A DNA stretch of 26,109 nucleotides. Source: Treponema sp. Its GTDB lineage: Bacteria; Spirochaetota; Spirochaetia; Treponematales; Breznakiellaceae. The notes beneath the pieces are model-generated. The model was not told where the DNA came from. It made no database searches and saw nothing but the letters and a program-made list of their open reading frames with translations. The stretch spans positions 1 through 26,109 of the forward strand of contig WQRN01000010.1 in assembly GCA_009786715.1 (NCBI GenBank). Direction: 5' to 3'. The translations under genes and the position numbers were made by a program. Of the stretch, positions 14,526 to 22,508 are shown piece after piece; position 1 is the stretch's first letter, and each line of letters starts with the position of its first letter.

Positions 14526-15035
14526 ATGCGTAAACTTTTAATTATTTTTTTAACTTTTTTTGTCTTAATAAGCTGTAAAACAAAACCTCCTGTTTTAGAA
14601 GAGGAAGAAGAGCCTTTAATCGAAATAAAAGAACCCGGATTTGAGGTAATATCGATATATATTATTCAAGCCGATTTAGTTGTCACGGAATTTGAAGCTG
14701 TAATAAAAATCATCAATCCAAATTATTTTTCGATGGAACTCTCATCCATTGCCTACGAACTGTACGGCAACGGCCGCTTCTGGGCAGACGGCAAAGTTAA
14801 AGGCATTTTGAATATTCCCGCCGACAGCACAGGCGAAACAAATTTTAGATTTGAAATGAATTTTATTAATATGAGCCGTCCTCTCCTGGATGATGTTATC
14901 AACATGCGCCGCGTAAACTACAGATTCAAAGGAAACGCCGAAGTTAAGCCCGACATTCCTAAAATTGAAGCATTCAATGTAGATTTCGACTGTACCGGTT
15001 ACTCTGAAGTAAAGAGAATGGCGGAGAAGAAATAA
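14526..15035 (+). CDS. Lipoprotein with LEA14/WHy-type domain
   Basis: A 169-residue protein. Residues 1-17 are a lipoprotein signal: MRK, a hydrophobic run, and the lipobox LISC with C17 as the lipid-modified residue. An acidic linker (EEEEEPLIEIKEP) follows. Residues about 40-165 fit a water-stress/hypersensitive-response (LEA2) domain: ADLVVTEFEAVIKIINPNYF, LSSIAYELYGNG, KVKGILNIPADSTGETNF, with alternating beta strands and the usual N-P after the second strand. Such domains are thought to bind or stabilise surfaces under stress. It would depend on Lnt for acylation. A TATAAT (14520-14525) directly abuts the ATG, too close to drive this start, so the promoter is not settled. The gene ends base-to-base against the convergent epmA-like gene. 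Confidence 0.85.
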   Translation: MRKLLIIFLTFFVLISCKTKPPVLEEEEEPLIEIKEPGFEVISIYIIQADLVVTEFEAVIKIINPNYFSMELSSIAYELYGNGRFWADGKVKGILNIPADSTGETNFRFEMNFINMSRPLLDDVINMRRVNYRFKGNAEVKPDIPKIEAFNVDFDCTGYSEVKRMAEKK

Positions 15036-15986
15036 TTATTTATTAAATATTAATAACACCTCATCAATGTTTGTTTTCCCGGTTAAAGCCATTATCAGTC
15101 TGTCTAATCCCATCGCAACGCCTGAGCATTTTGGAAAGTTATTAAATATCTTCCAGTATTCATGATTAACATCATGCCGCACAACGGCGTTCTTTGCTTT
15201 TTGTTCTTCTTCGTTTATAAAAAATTCTTTTACCATTTGCGGATTGGTTTCTTCCGAAAAACAATTTGCAAGTTCAATTCCGTTCCAGTACAGTTCCCAC
15301 CGCTCAACAGTTTTTTTATCTGCTGTTTTTTTTGCAAGGCAGGGGACAAACGCAGGATAATCAACCAAAGCAACGGGTTTGTCTCCTTTTAACCGCGGCT
15401 CGACAGCATGGATAAAAATTAAATCGTAAAGCTGAGGCACAGTCATTTCATGCATCGGCTCCAATCCAAGCCTTCGTGCCTGCGCTGCCATCGCCTCTGA
15501 GCCCTCAGCCGCCGCTTCAAAAAGATCGAAGCCCGCGTATTTTAAAAACGCGTGTGCAACTGTAATGTGATCAAACGATATGTTTTCTTTGATTAAAAAT
15601 TTAAACAATTCCTCTGTTAACTCAAGCGAATCCATGTAATCTGCATTCATCGTATAATACTCAAGCATGGTGAATTCAAAGTTATGCAAATGGCCTTCCG
15701 ATTCTCCGTTACGGAAACATTTGCAAATCTGGTAAATATCCACTCCATGCCGCGCGATTATTTTTTTCATCCAGATTTCAGGGGACGGAATCAGCCACAG
15801 CGGATTGTTTTTCTTTCTGCTTGTATTCGGAAAAAGTCTTTCAGTCTGAAAAACTTCAAGGCATGATTCGGGAATCAAATCAGGCGAAAGCAAAGGCGTA
15901 TCCAGCTCAAGATAGTTTTTATTATCAAAAAAAGAGCGGATTTGTTTTATTATAGCGGCTCTCTTTTGTAATGTTTCCAAATTCAA
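15036..15986 (-). CDS. epmA: EF-P lysine lysyltransferase-like protein (EpmA/GenX/PoxA, LysRS paralogue)
   Basis: A truncated class II lysyl-tRNA synthetase of 316 residues, lacking the tRNA anticodon-binding domain. EpmA attaches (R)-beta-lysine to elongation factor P, helping ribosomes through polyproline stretches. Visible class II motifs: LELDTPLLSPDLIPE (motif 1), CFRNGESEGHLHNFEFTMLE (motif 2) and SGVAMGLDRLIMAL (motif 3); substrate-side residues include WELYWNGIELANCF. The length fits E. coli EpmA (325). The start is TTG at 15984-15986 with AGGAG six bases upstream; another TTG lies two codons downstream. It follows murD by nine bases. EF-P (efp) and the aminomutase EpmB are not in the window, so the assignment to EF-P is inferred from the family. 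Confidence 0.87.
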   Translation of the reverse strand: MNLETLQKRAAIIKQIRSFFDNKNYLELDTPLLSPDLIPESCLEVFQTERLFPNTSRKKNNPLWLIPSPEIWMKKIIARHGVDIYQICKCFRNGESEGHLHNFEFTMLEYYTMNADYMDSLELTEELFKFLIKENISFDHITVAHAFLKYAGFDLFEAAAEGSEAMAAQARRLGLEPMHEMTVPQLYDLIFIHAVEPRLKGDKPVALVDYPAFVPCLAKKTADKKTVERWELYWNGIELANCFSEETNPQMVKEFFINEEEQKAKNAVVRHDVNHEYWKIFNNFPKCSGVAMGLDRLIMALTGKTNIDEVLLIFNK

Positions 15987-15995
15987 ATTTAACTC

Positions 15996-17438
15996 CTAAA
16001 CTAATCTTAACACGGCTTCTTTCCATTTTCGCCCGCGGTCGAATTCGTTTAAGAACATTCCAAAACTTGCGCAGCCCGGAGACAGCGCGACACTATCACC
16101 GCTTTCGGCTTTTTCCGCCGCGCAGATTACAGCTTTGTCTAAATTGTCAAAAGGCCCAAAGAAAGGAACGCCTTCTTTTTCAAGGAGGCGCGAAAGTTTT
16201 TCGCTGCCTGTGCCGGCAAGAAGGACAACAGCTTTTGCTTTTTTTGCCGTTTTGGCAAGAGATGAATAGTCAAGGTTTTTATCAGTGCCGCCTGTTACAA
16301 GGATAAGGCCGCTGTTAATCGAAGCATTTTCCGTGAGCGCTTCAATGCAGGCGCAAGCGGCTTCGGGAATTGTGGCGGCGCTGTCGTTGTAGTAACGCGC
16401 GCCCTTTGCCGTATGAAAAAATTCAAGGCGGTGTTCAATGCCGCGGAATTCCGATAATGCGCCGCGGATCGTCTCTGCTTCGGCGCCTAAAGCGAAGACG
16501 CTGAGAGCCGCCGAGAGCATAGTTATTTTTTGATGAGCGCCTGGTATTTGAATTTCACGCGGCACGATTTCCGTTATTTCTTCCGGGATTCCTTTAAAAT
16601 TATATAGACGGGCAAGACCTGAGCCGCCTGAATCAATCCAGCCGCCGCTTTGTCCTTCGTTTAATTTGACGCGCGACCAGACAAGCGGACGCGCTTTGGT
16701 TTGATCGCGGAAACTTTTTCCCCATTCATCATCACTTGCGACTGTAACATCGTTTTCATCCTGTCCTTTGTAAATGATTCTTTTGTCGCTGATATATTCA
16801 TCCATTGACGCATAACGGTCAAGGTGGTCCGGCATAATGGCGGTAAGAACCGCGACGGCAGGTTTTAAAAGCGCGTCTCCTTCCGAATTAACGTAATTTT
16901 TTAAATCGCCCAGCTGGAAACTTGAAAGTTCTAGAACTACATCATCGTCTTTGCCCGTTTCATCAAGAAAAGTAAGAGGAGAAACTGTTATATTTCCGCC
17001 TAAAAAAGCGTTTCCTTTTTTCCTGTCTTTTGAAAGAATCCAGTGCAGAGCGGATGCGGTTCCCGATTTTCCCTTGGAACCTGTAACCGCAAAAAGTCTT
17101 GCCTTTGATTCATTCAAAAACAGGGAAATGTCAGTTTCAATCTGCTTTGAAGCTTGCAAATAAGGAGAGTCGGGTTTTACTCCCGGGTTTTTTATCACAA
17201 TACCGGCTTTCTTAAAATCATCAATTTCATGCTTTCCAAGAACATAACGCACGCTCTGCCTTCCGAGTTCGGCGCAGATTTTATCAAGTTCTTCAATCGA
17301 AGGCGCAAGAGTTTTTTCGTCTCTAAGGTCTGTCACAGTCACTTCGGCGCCTCTCTTTAATAAAAAGCGCGCAGACTGAAGACCGCCGCCATGCAGACCC
17401 AGCCCCATTATTAATGCTTTTTTTCCTGTGTAAATCAT
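15996..17438 (-). CDS. murD: UDP-N-acetylmuramoyl-L-alanine--D-glutamate ligase
   Basis: Cytoplasmic peptidoglycan ligase of 480 residues that adds D-glutamate to UDP-MurNAc-L-Ala using ATP. Domain 1: IMGLGLHGGGLQSARFL. Central ATPase domain: P-loop TGSKGKSGT (119-127), then VLELSSFQLGDL and DHLDRYASMDEY. Domain 3: GIEHRLEFF, ARYYNDSAATIPEA, LVTGGTDKNLDY. Where E. coli MurD has NDSKATN, this protein has NDSAATIPE, so the lysine corresponding to K319 is alanine; I recall similar N-D-S-x-A-T-x-P-E sequences in other non-enteric MurD proteins. The ATG at 17436-17438 has no ribosome site and lies close to a promoter candidate. The epmA-like gene follows. Confidence 0.94.
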   Translation of the reverse strand: MIYTGKKALIMGLGLHGGGLQSARFLLKRGAEVTVTDLRDEKTLAPSIEELDKICAELGRQSVRYVLGKHEIDDFKKAGIVIKNPGVKPDSPYLQASKQIETDISLFLNESKARLFAVTGSKGKSGTASALHWILSKDRKKGNAFLGGNITVSPLTFLDETGKDDDVVLELSSFQLGDLKNYVNSEGDALLKPAVAVLTAIMPDHLDRYASMDEYISDKRIIYKGQDENDVTVASDDEWGKSFRDQTKARPLVWSRVKLNEGQSGGWIDSGGSGLARLYNFKGIPEEITEIVPREIQIPGAHQKITMLSAALSVFALGAEAETIRGALSEFRGIEHRLEFFHTAKGARYYNDSAATIPEAACACIEALTENASINSGLILVTGGTDKNLDYSSLAKTAKKAKAVVLLAGTGSEKLSRLLEKEGVPFFGPFDNLDKAVICAAEKAESGDSVALSPGCASFGMFLNEFDRGRKWKEAVLRLV

Positions 17439-17448
17439 GTTATGTTAA

Positions 17449-17477
17449 TAGATACCATGCAAGCCAATTCATGTAAA
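17449..17477 (-). promoter_or_regulatory. Candidate promoter of murD
   Basis: On the minus strand TTTACA (17472-17477) is followed after 17 bases by TATCTA (17449-17454) with a TG extension (TGG-TATCTA). The -10 ends ten bases before the murD ATG, giving a leader of three or four bases. The -10 matches consensus poorly. Confidence 0.4.
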
Positions 17478-17487
17478 CAGGTAAGAC

Positions 17488-18516
17488 ATGCCTCCAAATG
17501 AGATACAAGGTCCTTTGTCGCTTTTGGACGATTTGGGGCAGCCGCATAATTTTGGGTGGGCAAAACATACTTTTCATTTTTATGAACCTGCGCTGCTGTA
17601 CGCTCCGCGTTTTAAATTTTCGGAATCGGATCGATATATTATTTATTCTCCCACTCATATGGTTGTTTTGGAAATTCGAAATGACGGCTGGCTCGGGCAT
17701 ATGTGCATTTCAATCATTTCACTGAGAGATAAAAAGCGTTCTACCCAGTCTTTTAAAAAATGGCTGCCCCTTGGCTCATTTGAATTGCCTAATACAAGCG
17801 ATTCGGGAAACATCCGCTGGAAGCAGAAAAAAATGCATTTGGACTTTGTGTGTATGGAAGGGGGAGCCAGAATCATCAAGACGGATATTCCCAAGTTCGG
17901 GCGCCACCGCAGTCTGAGGGGAGCGCTTGTTTTAACCGCGTTTAAAGAATCGGAATCTCTTGTAACGCATCAGCCTTTCAGAAACGAAAAAAACGCATTC
18001 AGGTACTCGTGCTATTCGCCGTGGTTTTTTGCCGAAGGCGTTATCCAATTCGGCAGTTCGGAAATTATTTTTACGCGCGGAAACGCGTGGGGTATTCTGG
18101 ACTGGAACAGGAGCGCGCGTCCGAAAGCGGATATCCGGTATTGGGCAGCAGCCTGCGGTCAGAGCCATGGAAGCCAGCTGAGTTTTTGCGTAGGTTACAG
18201 CTGGACAGATTCATCTTACGGAACCGAAAACGCCTTTTTTATCGACGGGAATTTGTACAAACTCGATCAGGTTACCTTCCATATCCCTCTTTCCGACTGG
18301 CTCTCTCCGTGGAGGTTCACGAGCAACGACAACAGGCTCGAAATGACCTTTACCCCTCATCAGGAAAGAACAGACCGCCGCAGTCTGTTATTGTTCAGTT
18401 CTACCCGCCGTCAGGTATGCGGTTCTTTTTCCGGAAGAGTTCAATTGGACGATGGAATCGTCATAGAATTCCATAATTTGACTGGTTTTGCGGAACGCAG
18501 TAAAATGCGGTATTAA
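17488..18516 (+). CDS. DUF2804 family protein
   Basis: A 342-residue protein matching the DUF2804 pattern: an early GWAKHTFHFY, a central THQPFRNEKNAFRYSCYS, then GNAWGILDWNRSARP and YWAAACGQSHGSQLSFCVGY, rich in tryptophan and beta strands. The family has no firmly established function; its large beta-structure resembles lipocalin-like or tocopherol-cyclase-like folds, which could bind a lipid or pigment. No signal peptide is seen. The ATG follows AGGT with a five-base spacer. It diverges from murD across a 49-base gap and is closed by a hairpin terminator, so it is a single-gene transcript. Confidence 0.8.
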   Translation: MPPNEIQGPLSLLDDLGQPHNFGWAKHTFHFYEPALLYAPRFKFSESDRYIIYSPTHMVVLEIRNDGWLGHMCISIISLRDKKRSTQSFKKWLPLGSFELPNTSDSGNIRWKQKKMHLDFVCMEGGARIIKTDIPKFGRHRSLRGALVLTAFKESESLVTHQPFRNEKNAFRYSCYSPWFFAEGVIQFGSSEIIFTRGNAWGILDWNRSARPKADIRYWAAACGQSHGSQLSFCVGYSWTDSSYGTENAFFIDGNLYKLDQVTFHIPLSDWLSPWRFTSNDNRLEMTFTPHQERTDRRSLLLFSSTRRQVCGSFSGRVQLDDGIVIEFHNLTGFAERSKMRY

Positions 18517-18537
18517 TGAAATTACAATAATTCATAT

Positions 18538-18577
18538 CGGTTTTTATCGCAATTTTTTACATAAAAACCGTCTTTTC
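18538..18577 (+). terminator. Intrinsic terminator after the DUF2804 gene
   Basis: A perfect 10-base stem, CGGTTTTTAT (18538-18547) with ATAAAAACCG (18561-18570), encloses a 13-base loop and is followed by TCTTTTC and further T-rich sequence. It begins 21 bases after the stop codon. The stem is AT-rich with three G-C pairs at its base. Confidence 0.65.
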
Positions 18578-18599
18578 TACTTTCTTTTTATTAAAAAAA

Positions 18600-18608
18600 T
18601 GATATACT
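18600..18608 (+). promoter_or_regulatory. Extended -10 promoter of the GGDEF gene
   Basis: TG-a-TATACT (18600-18608) has the TGn extension and no good -35. Initiation near 18615 gives an 18-base leader that contains the AAGGGAG ribosome site of the gene at 18633. Confidence 0.5.
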
Positions 18609-18632
18609 ATTGTATAGAAATAAGGGAGTTAT

Positions 18633-19829
18633 ATGCGTAAGTTTTTATACTGGTGGCGTTTTTACTCGTTCGGCAGGGAGCAGTACCAAGAGTGTATCAG
18701 TAATGCGTTTATTAATAATCTGGCAAGTCTGCGTCAGGGTAACACGCTTGTAGCAATTTTTGCCATCGTATGCGCAGCCATACCTATTATTGCGGAAGAT
18801 TATAATTTTATTAAAGCCGGTTTTTTTCTGGGAATCGCGGTTATCGCTATATTGATTTCTGTCTATGCTAACTATGTGATGCAGCAAATCAATGTTTCTA
18901 ATAAGATTATATATTTTCTTATTACTTTATATTACGCGAATATCATGCTCTTCAGCACCTACTTCGGCACGTTTGGGCATCCCGACAAACCGGCTTCTTT
19001 AGTTTTCTGTTTTTTCATATGCGCCCTTTTGTTGTTTATTAATCCGCCCCAGTTCAATTTTATTCTTACGCTGAGCGCGATGGCTGTTCTGATCACCTGT
19101 TCCGTCATCGTTAAAGATTACAGCATCTGGATTTATGATGTTGTTTATACTGTTGTCGCAGGCGGAATAGGGTTGTTCTTTACATGGCATATCGCCAAAT
19201 TGCGCCTCGGTTTGGAACTAAGCGCGAACCAGCTTGAAGACGAGCGTAATAAATACGTCGATCAAAGTATTACAGACGAATTAACCCAGCTTAGAAACCG
19301 CCGCGATTTTATGAACACCTTCCAGCGTTATCTGTCAAATTACAGATCATCGGACGACTGGCTTTGCATCGCAATCGCGGATATCGACTTCTTTAAGTTC
19401 TATAACGACCATTACGGGCATCCGAAGGGCGATGAATGTCTTCGTTCAATCGGCGTTGTGCTAAACAATTTAAAAGATGAGCTAGGCGTTTATACGGCAA
19501 GAGTCGGCGGCGAAGAATTTACGGCGCTCTGGTTTGAAAAAGACGCCGCCCATGTTGATAATGTTATTACTCATTGGGCGGACGCGTTAAAAACCCTTGC
19601 GATTCCGCACGAAAAATCCAAAGTTAACGAGCATGTAACAATGAGTATCGGCGTTTATGTTTCCAAGTGCGGCTCTTATCAGGATACAAAGTCTCTGTAT
19701 GATATGGCGGATAAAGCGCTCTATACAGCCAAGAGCAGCGGGCGTAACTGCGCTGTTGTTTGCGGCGATGAAATAAAGGAATATAAGATTACTCCCGATT
19801 CATGCTTATTAATAAAACATCAATCTTAA
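18633..19829 (+). CDS. Membrane-bound diguanylate cyclase (GGDEF)
   Basis: A 398-residue protein. Residues about 35-190 hold five or six hydrophobic segments (for example TLVAIFAIVCAAIPII, GFFLGIAVIAILISVYA, FILTLSAMAVLITCSVIV) forming an unclassified membrane sensor. A short linker helix leads to the GGDEF domain (about 205-380): DELTQLRNRRDFM, metal/GTP site IADIDFFKFYNDHYGH, and the active loop GGEEF (292-296), which is catalytically competent in known cyclases. The RxxD inhibitory I-site normally five residues before the loop is absent (sequence GVYTAR), so product inhibition may be lacking. The ATG follows AAGGGAG. RNase Z follows ten bases later on the same transcript. Confidence 0.92.
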   Translation: MRKFLYWWRFYSFGREQYQECISNAFINNLASLRQGNTLVAIFAIVCAAIPIIAEDYNFIKAGFFLGIAVIAILISVYANYVMQQINVSNKIIYFLITLYYANIMLFSTYFGTFGHPDKPASLVFCFFICALLLFINPPQFNFILTLSAMAVLITCSVIVKDYSIWIYDVVYTVVAGGIGLFFTWHIAKLRLGLELSANQLEDERNKYVDQSITDELTQLRNRRDFMNTFQRYLSNYRSSDDWLCIAIADIDFFKFYNDHYGHPKGDECLRSIGVVLNNLKDELGVYTARVGGEEFTALWFEKDAAHVDNVITHWADALKTLAIPHEKSKVNEHVTMSIGVYVSKCGSYQDTKSLYDMADKALYTAKSSGRNCAVVCGDEIKEYKITPDSCLLIKHQS

Positions 19830-19839
19830 GAAACGGATC

Positions 19840-20769
19840 ATGAATTTAGAAGCTTTTATACTCGGTTGCGGCGGAATGATGCCGCTTCCGAACAGACATT
19901 TAACTTCGGTGCTTTTACGCCGTGAAGGTGAACTTTTTCTCTTTGACTGCGGCGAAGGGACACAGGTATCGCTGAGGCGGCTTAACCTGCGCTGGAAAAA
20001 AATTTCCGTAATTTTCATAAGCCATATGCATGCCGATCATGTTACCGGCATTCCGGGGCTTTTAATGCTTTCATCTCAGGTAGACAGGGATGATCCTCTT
20101 TATATAATCGGGCCGCCGCGGCTTTCTGAGTATATCGAGTCGAACAGGCGTGTTTTGGATATGTATATCAATTATGAAATTATCGTACAGGAAATAACAT
20201 CTCCTGGAATTGTGTACAAGGGGGATGGGTTTCATGTGCGTTGCTTTCCGCTTTCTCATACCAAGCCGTGCTATGGTTATACCCTGGAAGAAGAACAACG
20301 CCCCGGAGAGTTTCATCCTGAAAAAGCGCAGGCGCTCAATGTTCCGATGGGAAAGATGTGGGGTAAGCTGCAGAAAGGCGAGACTGTAAAAACCGAAGAC
20401 GGCAGAGAAGTGCGCCCGCAGGATGTTATGGGCAGCGCGCGGCAGGGACGGAAATTTTCGTTTGTTACGGACTCGCTTGCGCTGCCTGAGATTTCTACCC
20501 ATGTTATCGGCTCCGATCTTTTTATCTGCGAGGGAATGTTTTCGCAGGAGTTGGCAGAGGACGCTCACGCTAAAAAACACATGACGGCCGCGGAAGCCGC
20601 CGCAATCGCCGCTTCTTCGCCGGGGGTAAAAAAACTCGCGCTTATTCACTACAGTCCGCGTTATATAGAATATGAATTGAAGCAATTATTAAAAGAAGCC
20701 CAGGATATTTTCCCTGAAACAGTTCTAACTAAGGATCGTATGATTTTTCCGATTGAATTTCAAGATTAA
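19840..20769 (+). CDS. rnz: Ribonuclease Z
   Basis: A metallo-beta-lactamase fold endonuclease of 309 residues that trims tRNA 3' ends. The zinc motif HMHADH (62-67) and the start ILGCGGMMPLPNRHLTS, then FDCGEGTQVSLRR, are diagnostic of the short RNase Z form. Further ligand positions are PLSHTKPCYGY, FVTDS and LIHYSPRY. The flexible-arm region is represented by about 150-200 (HPEKAQALNVPMGKMWGKLQ). The ATG at 19840 follows a weak CGGA and lies ten bases after the GGDEF gene, so it is probably in that transcript. The Gld-like operon begins 18 bases downstream with its own promoter overlapping the 3' end of rnz. Confidence 0.95.
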   Translation: MNLEAFILGCGGMMPLPNRHLTSVLLRREGELFLFDCGEGTQVSLRRLNLRWKKISVIFISHMHADHVTGIPGLLMLSSQVDRDDPLYIIGPPRLSEYIESNRRVLDMYINYEIIVQEITSPGIVYKGDGFHVRCFPLSHTKPCYGYTLEEEQRPGEFHPEKAQALNVPMGKMWGKLQKGETVKTEDGREVRPQDVMGSARQGRKFSFVTDSLALPEISTHVIGSDLFICEGMFSQELAEDAHAKKHMTAAEAAAIAASSPGVKKLALIHYSPRYIEYELKQLLKEAQDIFPETVLTKDRMIFPIEFQD

Positions 20770-20781
20770 AATTGATAAAAT
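20753..20781 (+). promoter_or_regulatory. Promoter of the Gld-like ABC operon, predicting a leaderless mRNA
   Basis: TTGAAT (20753-20758), a 17-base spacer, and TAAAAT (20776-20781) with a TG extension at 20773-20774. Six bases (atcaga) separate the -10 from the ATG at 20788, and there is no Shine-Dalgarno. Confidence 0.6.
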
Positions 20782-20787
20782 ATCAGA

Positions 20788-21765
20788 ATGAACACACAGG
20801 CAAAAATCGAAGTTAAGAACCTGTCGAAGCAATACGGAAATGTGCAGGCTGTTACAGATGTTTCGTTTTCCGTTGGAGACAAAGAGGTTTTAGGTTTTCT
20901 AGGGCCGAACGGCGCCGGGAAAACAACGGTAATGAAAATCCTTACCGGGTTTCATTTTCAATCAAGCGGAACAGCGCTTGTAGACGGCATCCCTGTGGAT
21001 GAACAGCCTCTGGAAATAAAAAAACGGATTGGCTATCTGCCGGAAAATGTGCCTCTCTACGGAGACCTCACGGTAGATGAATATCTTGCCTTCGCGGCAG
21101 AAGCGCGTTTTATTCCGAAAAGCGAACGCGAGGCGAGCATAAACGCAAGTCTTGAAGCATGCGGACTGATGGGATACAGAAGCCGCAGAATTGAAACGCT
21201 TTCCAAAGGTTACCGTCAGAGAGCAGGTCTTGCGCAGGCAATTTTGCACGATCCGCCAATATTGATTCTTGACGAGCCGACAACAGGGTTGGATCCGAAT
21301 CAGATTATAGAAATCCGCTCTCTTATAAAAGAACTCGGCAAGCGGAAAACGGTTATCCTTTCCACACACATTCTGCAGGAAGTTGAGGCGATTTGCTCTC
21401 AGGTGCTGATTATCCACGACGGGCGCATCGCCGCTCAGGGAAGCCCTGAAGAAATCGCAGGTTCAATTAAAGGCGGCGACACATGGGAGCTTGTTTTAAA
21501 ATATTCAGGCGACAGCAGCGCTGATTTTGTAAAGGACAAACTGTCCATGCTTGGAGCTATTTCCAACACATCGGTTGAATCTGTTTCAGGCGGCATTGTA
21601 AACGCAAGTTTTTTTGTACCTTCCGAATATGAAGATTCAAACGCGGGCGAGCGCATCTTCGACTGGGCCGTTACGCAAAATCTTAAAATACTCGGTATGA
21701 ACAGGAAAAAAATCAGCATCGAGGATATATTTGTTAAACTTACAAGCGAGGAGCGCACCAAATGA
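20788..21765 (+). CDS. ABC transporter ATP-binding protein (GldA/CcmA-like)
   Basis: A 325-residue ATPase of an ABC-2 type exporter. Walker A GPNGAGKT (39-46), signature LSKGY (138-142), Walker B LILDEP (159-164) and a switch histidine in LSTHILQEVEAI. The last 90 residues form an extra C-terminal domain often found in ABC-2 exporter ATPases. The signature has K instead of the usual second G, common in GldA/CcmA-type proteins. It is the first of four coupled genes (ATPase, permease, GldG-like, DUF4340). The ATG has no ribosome site, and the promoter -10 ends six bases before it. Confidence 0.92.
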   Translation: MNTQAKIEVKNLSKQYGNVQAVTDVSFSVGDKEVLGFLGPNGAGKTTVMKILTGFHFQSSGTALVDGIPVDEQPLEIKKRIGYLPENVPLYGDLTVDEYLAFAAEARFIPKSEREASINASLEACGLMGYRSRRIETLSKGYRQRAGLAQAILHDPPILILDEPTTGLDPNQIIEIRSLIKELGKRKTVILSTHILQEVEAICSQVLIIHDGRIAAQGSPEEIAGSIKGGDTWELVLKYSGDSSADFVKDKLSMLGAISNTSVESVSGGIVNASFFVPSEYEDSNAGERIFDWAVTQNLKILGMNRKKISIEDIFVKLTSEERTK

Positions 21766-22499
21766 AAAAAATAATTCCATACCGCGCCCTTACGCTGGCG
21801 CGCAAAGAACTTTATCAGTATTTAAACGCTCCGGCATTCTACGGAGCCGCGGTTTTCTTTCTTCTATTTTGTTCGGTGTGGCTGTTTTATTTCCAGCGTT
21901 ATTTTTCGGTGGATCAGGCAAGTCTGCGCCCCTATTTCGCGGCGTTCCCAATCGTTTATATTTTTGTCATCCCTGTGATCACCATGAAAAGCTGGGCGGA
22001 AGAGCGGAAAACAGGAACTGTAGAGCTCCTGCTTACAATGCCGTTTACAGAGTGGGATCTTGTGCTTGGGAAGTTTTTCTCCGCTCTTGGAATGTTAACA
22101 ATGATTCTTTTATTAACGCTTCCGCTTCCGTTAAGTCTTTTAAACCTTGGAAGCTTTGACGCGGGCACTGTCTTCTGCGAATACTTGGGCGCCTTCCTGC
22201 TTGGCGCCAGCGGAACGGCTCTTGGTTTATTATTATCCTGCCTTTCAAAAAATCAGGGCGGCGCTTTTCTTGGCAGCGCGGTTGTCTTAATGGCGGTTAT
22301 GCTAGTAAACCAGCTTGTTTTTTCGTTAAATCTTCCGCAATGGCTGGCGCAGGGAATTAATTTCTTTTCTCTCGCCTTCCATTTTGAAAGTTTTTCCAAA
22401 GGTTTGATCGATTCAAGAGATCTTGCGTTCTTTATTTTAAGCACCGCTTTATTCTTGTTTCTCAATACGCGCCTAATCCTTTTCAGGAAATGGAAATAG
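21762..22499 (+). CDS. ABC-2 type permease (GldF-like)
   Basis: A 245-residue membrane protein with about six hydrophobic helices, e.g. FYGAAVFFLLFCSVWLFYF, FPIVYIFVIPVITM, FFSALGMLTMILLLTLPLPL, ASGTALGLLLSCL, GSAVVLMAVMLVNQLVFSL and a last helix near the C-terminus. The motif MKSWAEERKTGTVELLLTMP after the second helix is typical of ABC-2 permeases. The ATG overlaps the ATPase stop codon (ATGA, four bases), which indicates translational coupling. The transported substrate is unknown; GldF-like permeases occur widely outside gliding bacteria. Confidence 0.92.
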   Translation: MKKIIPYRALTLARKELYQYLNAPAFYGAAVFFLLFCSVWLFYFQRYFSVDQASLRPYFAAFPIVYIFVIPVITMKSWAEERKTGTVELLLTMPFTEWDLVLGKFFSALGMLTMILLLTLPLPLSLLNLGSFDAGTVFCEYLGAFLLGASGTALGLLLSCLSKNQGGAFLGSAVVLMAVMLVNQLVFSLNLPQWLAQGINFFSLAFHFESFSKGLIDSRDLAFFILSTALFLFLNTRLILFRKWK

Positions 22500-22508
22500 G
22501 AGTAAAAA

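Noticed and set aside
20071..20685. A 204-codon open frame antisense to RNase Z
   Set aside because: RNase Z motifs on the other strand are unmistakable, and the antisense product is arginine-rich noise.
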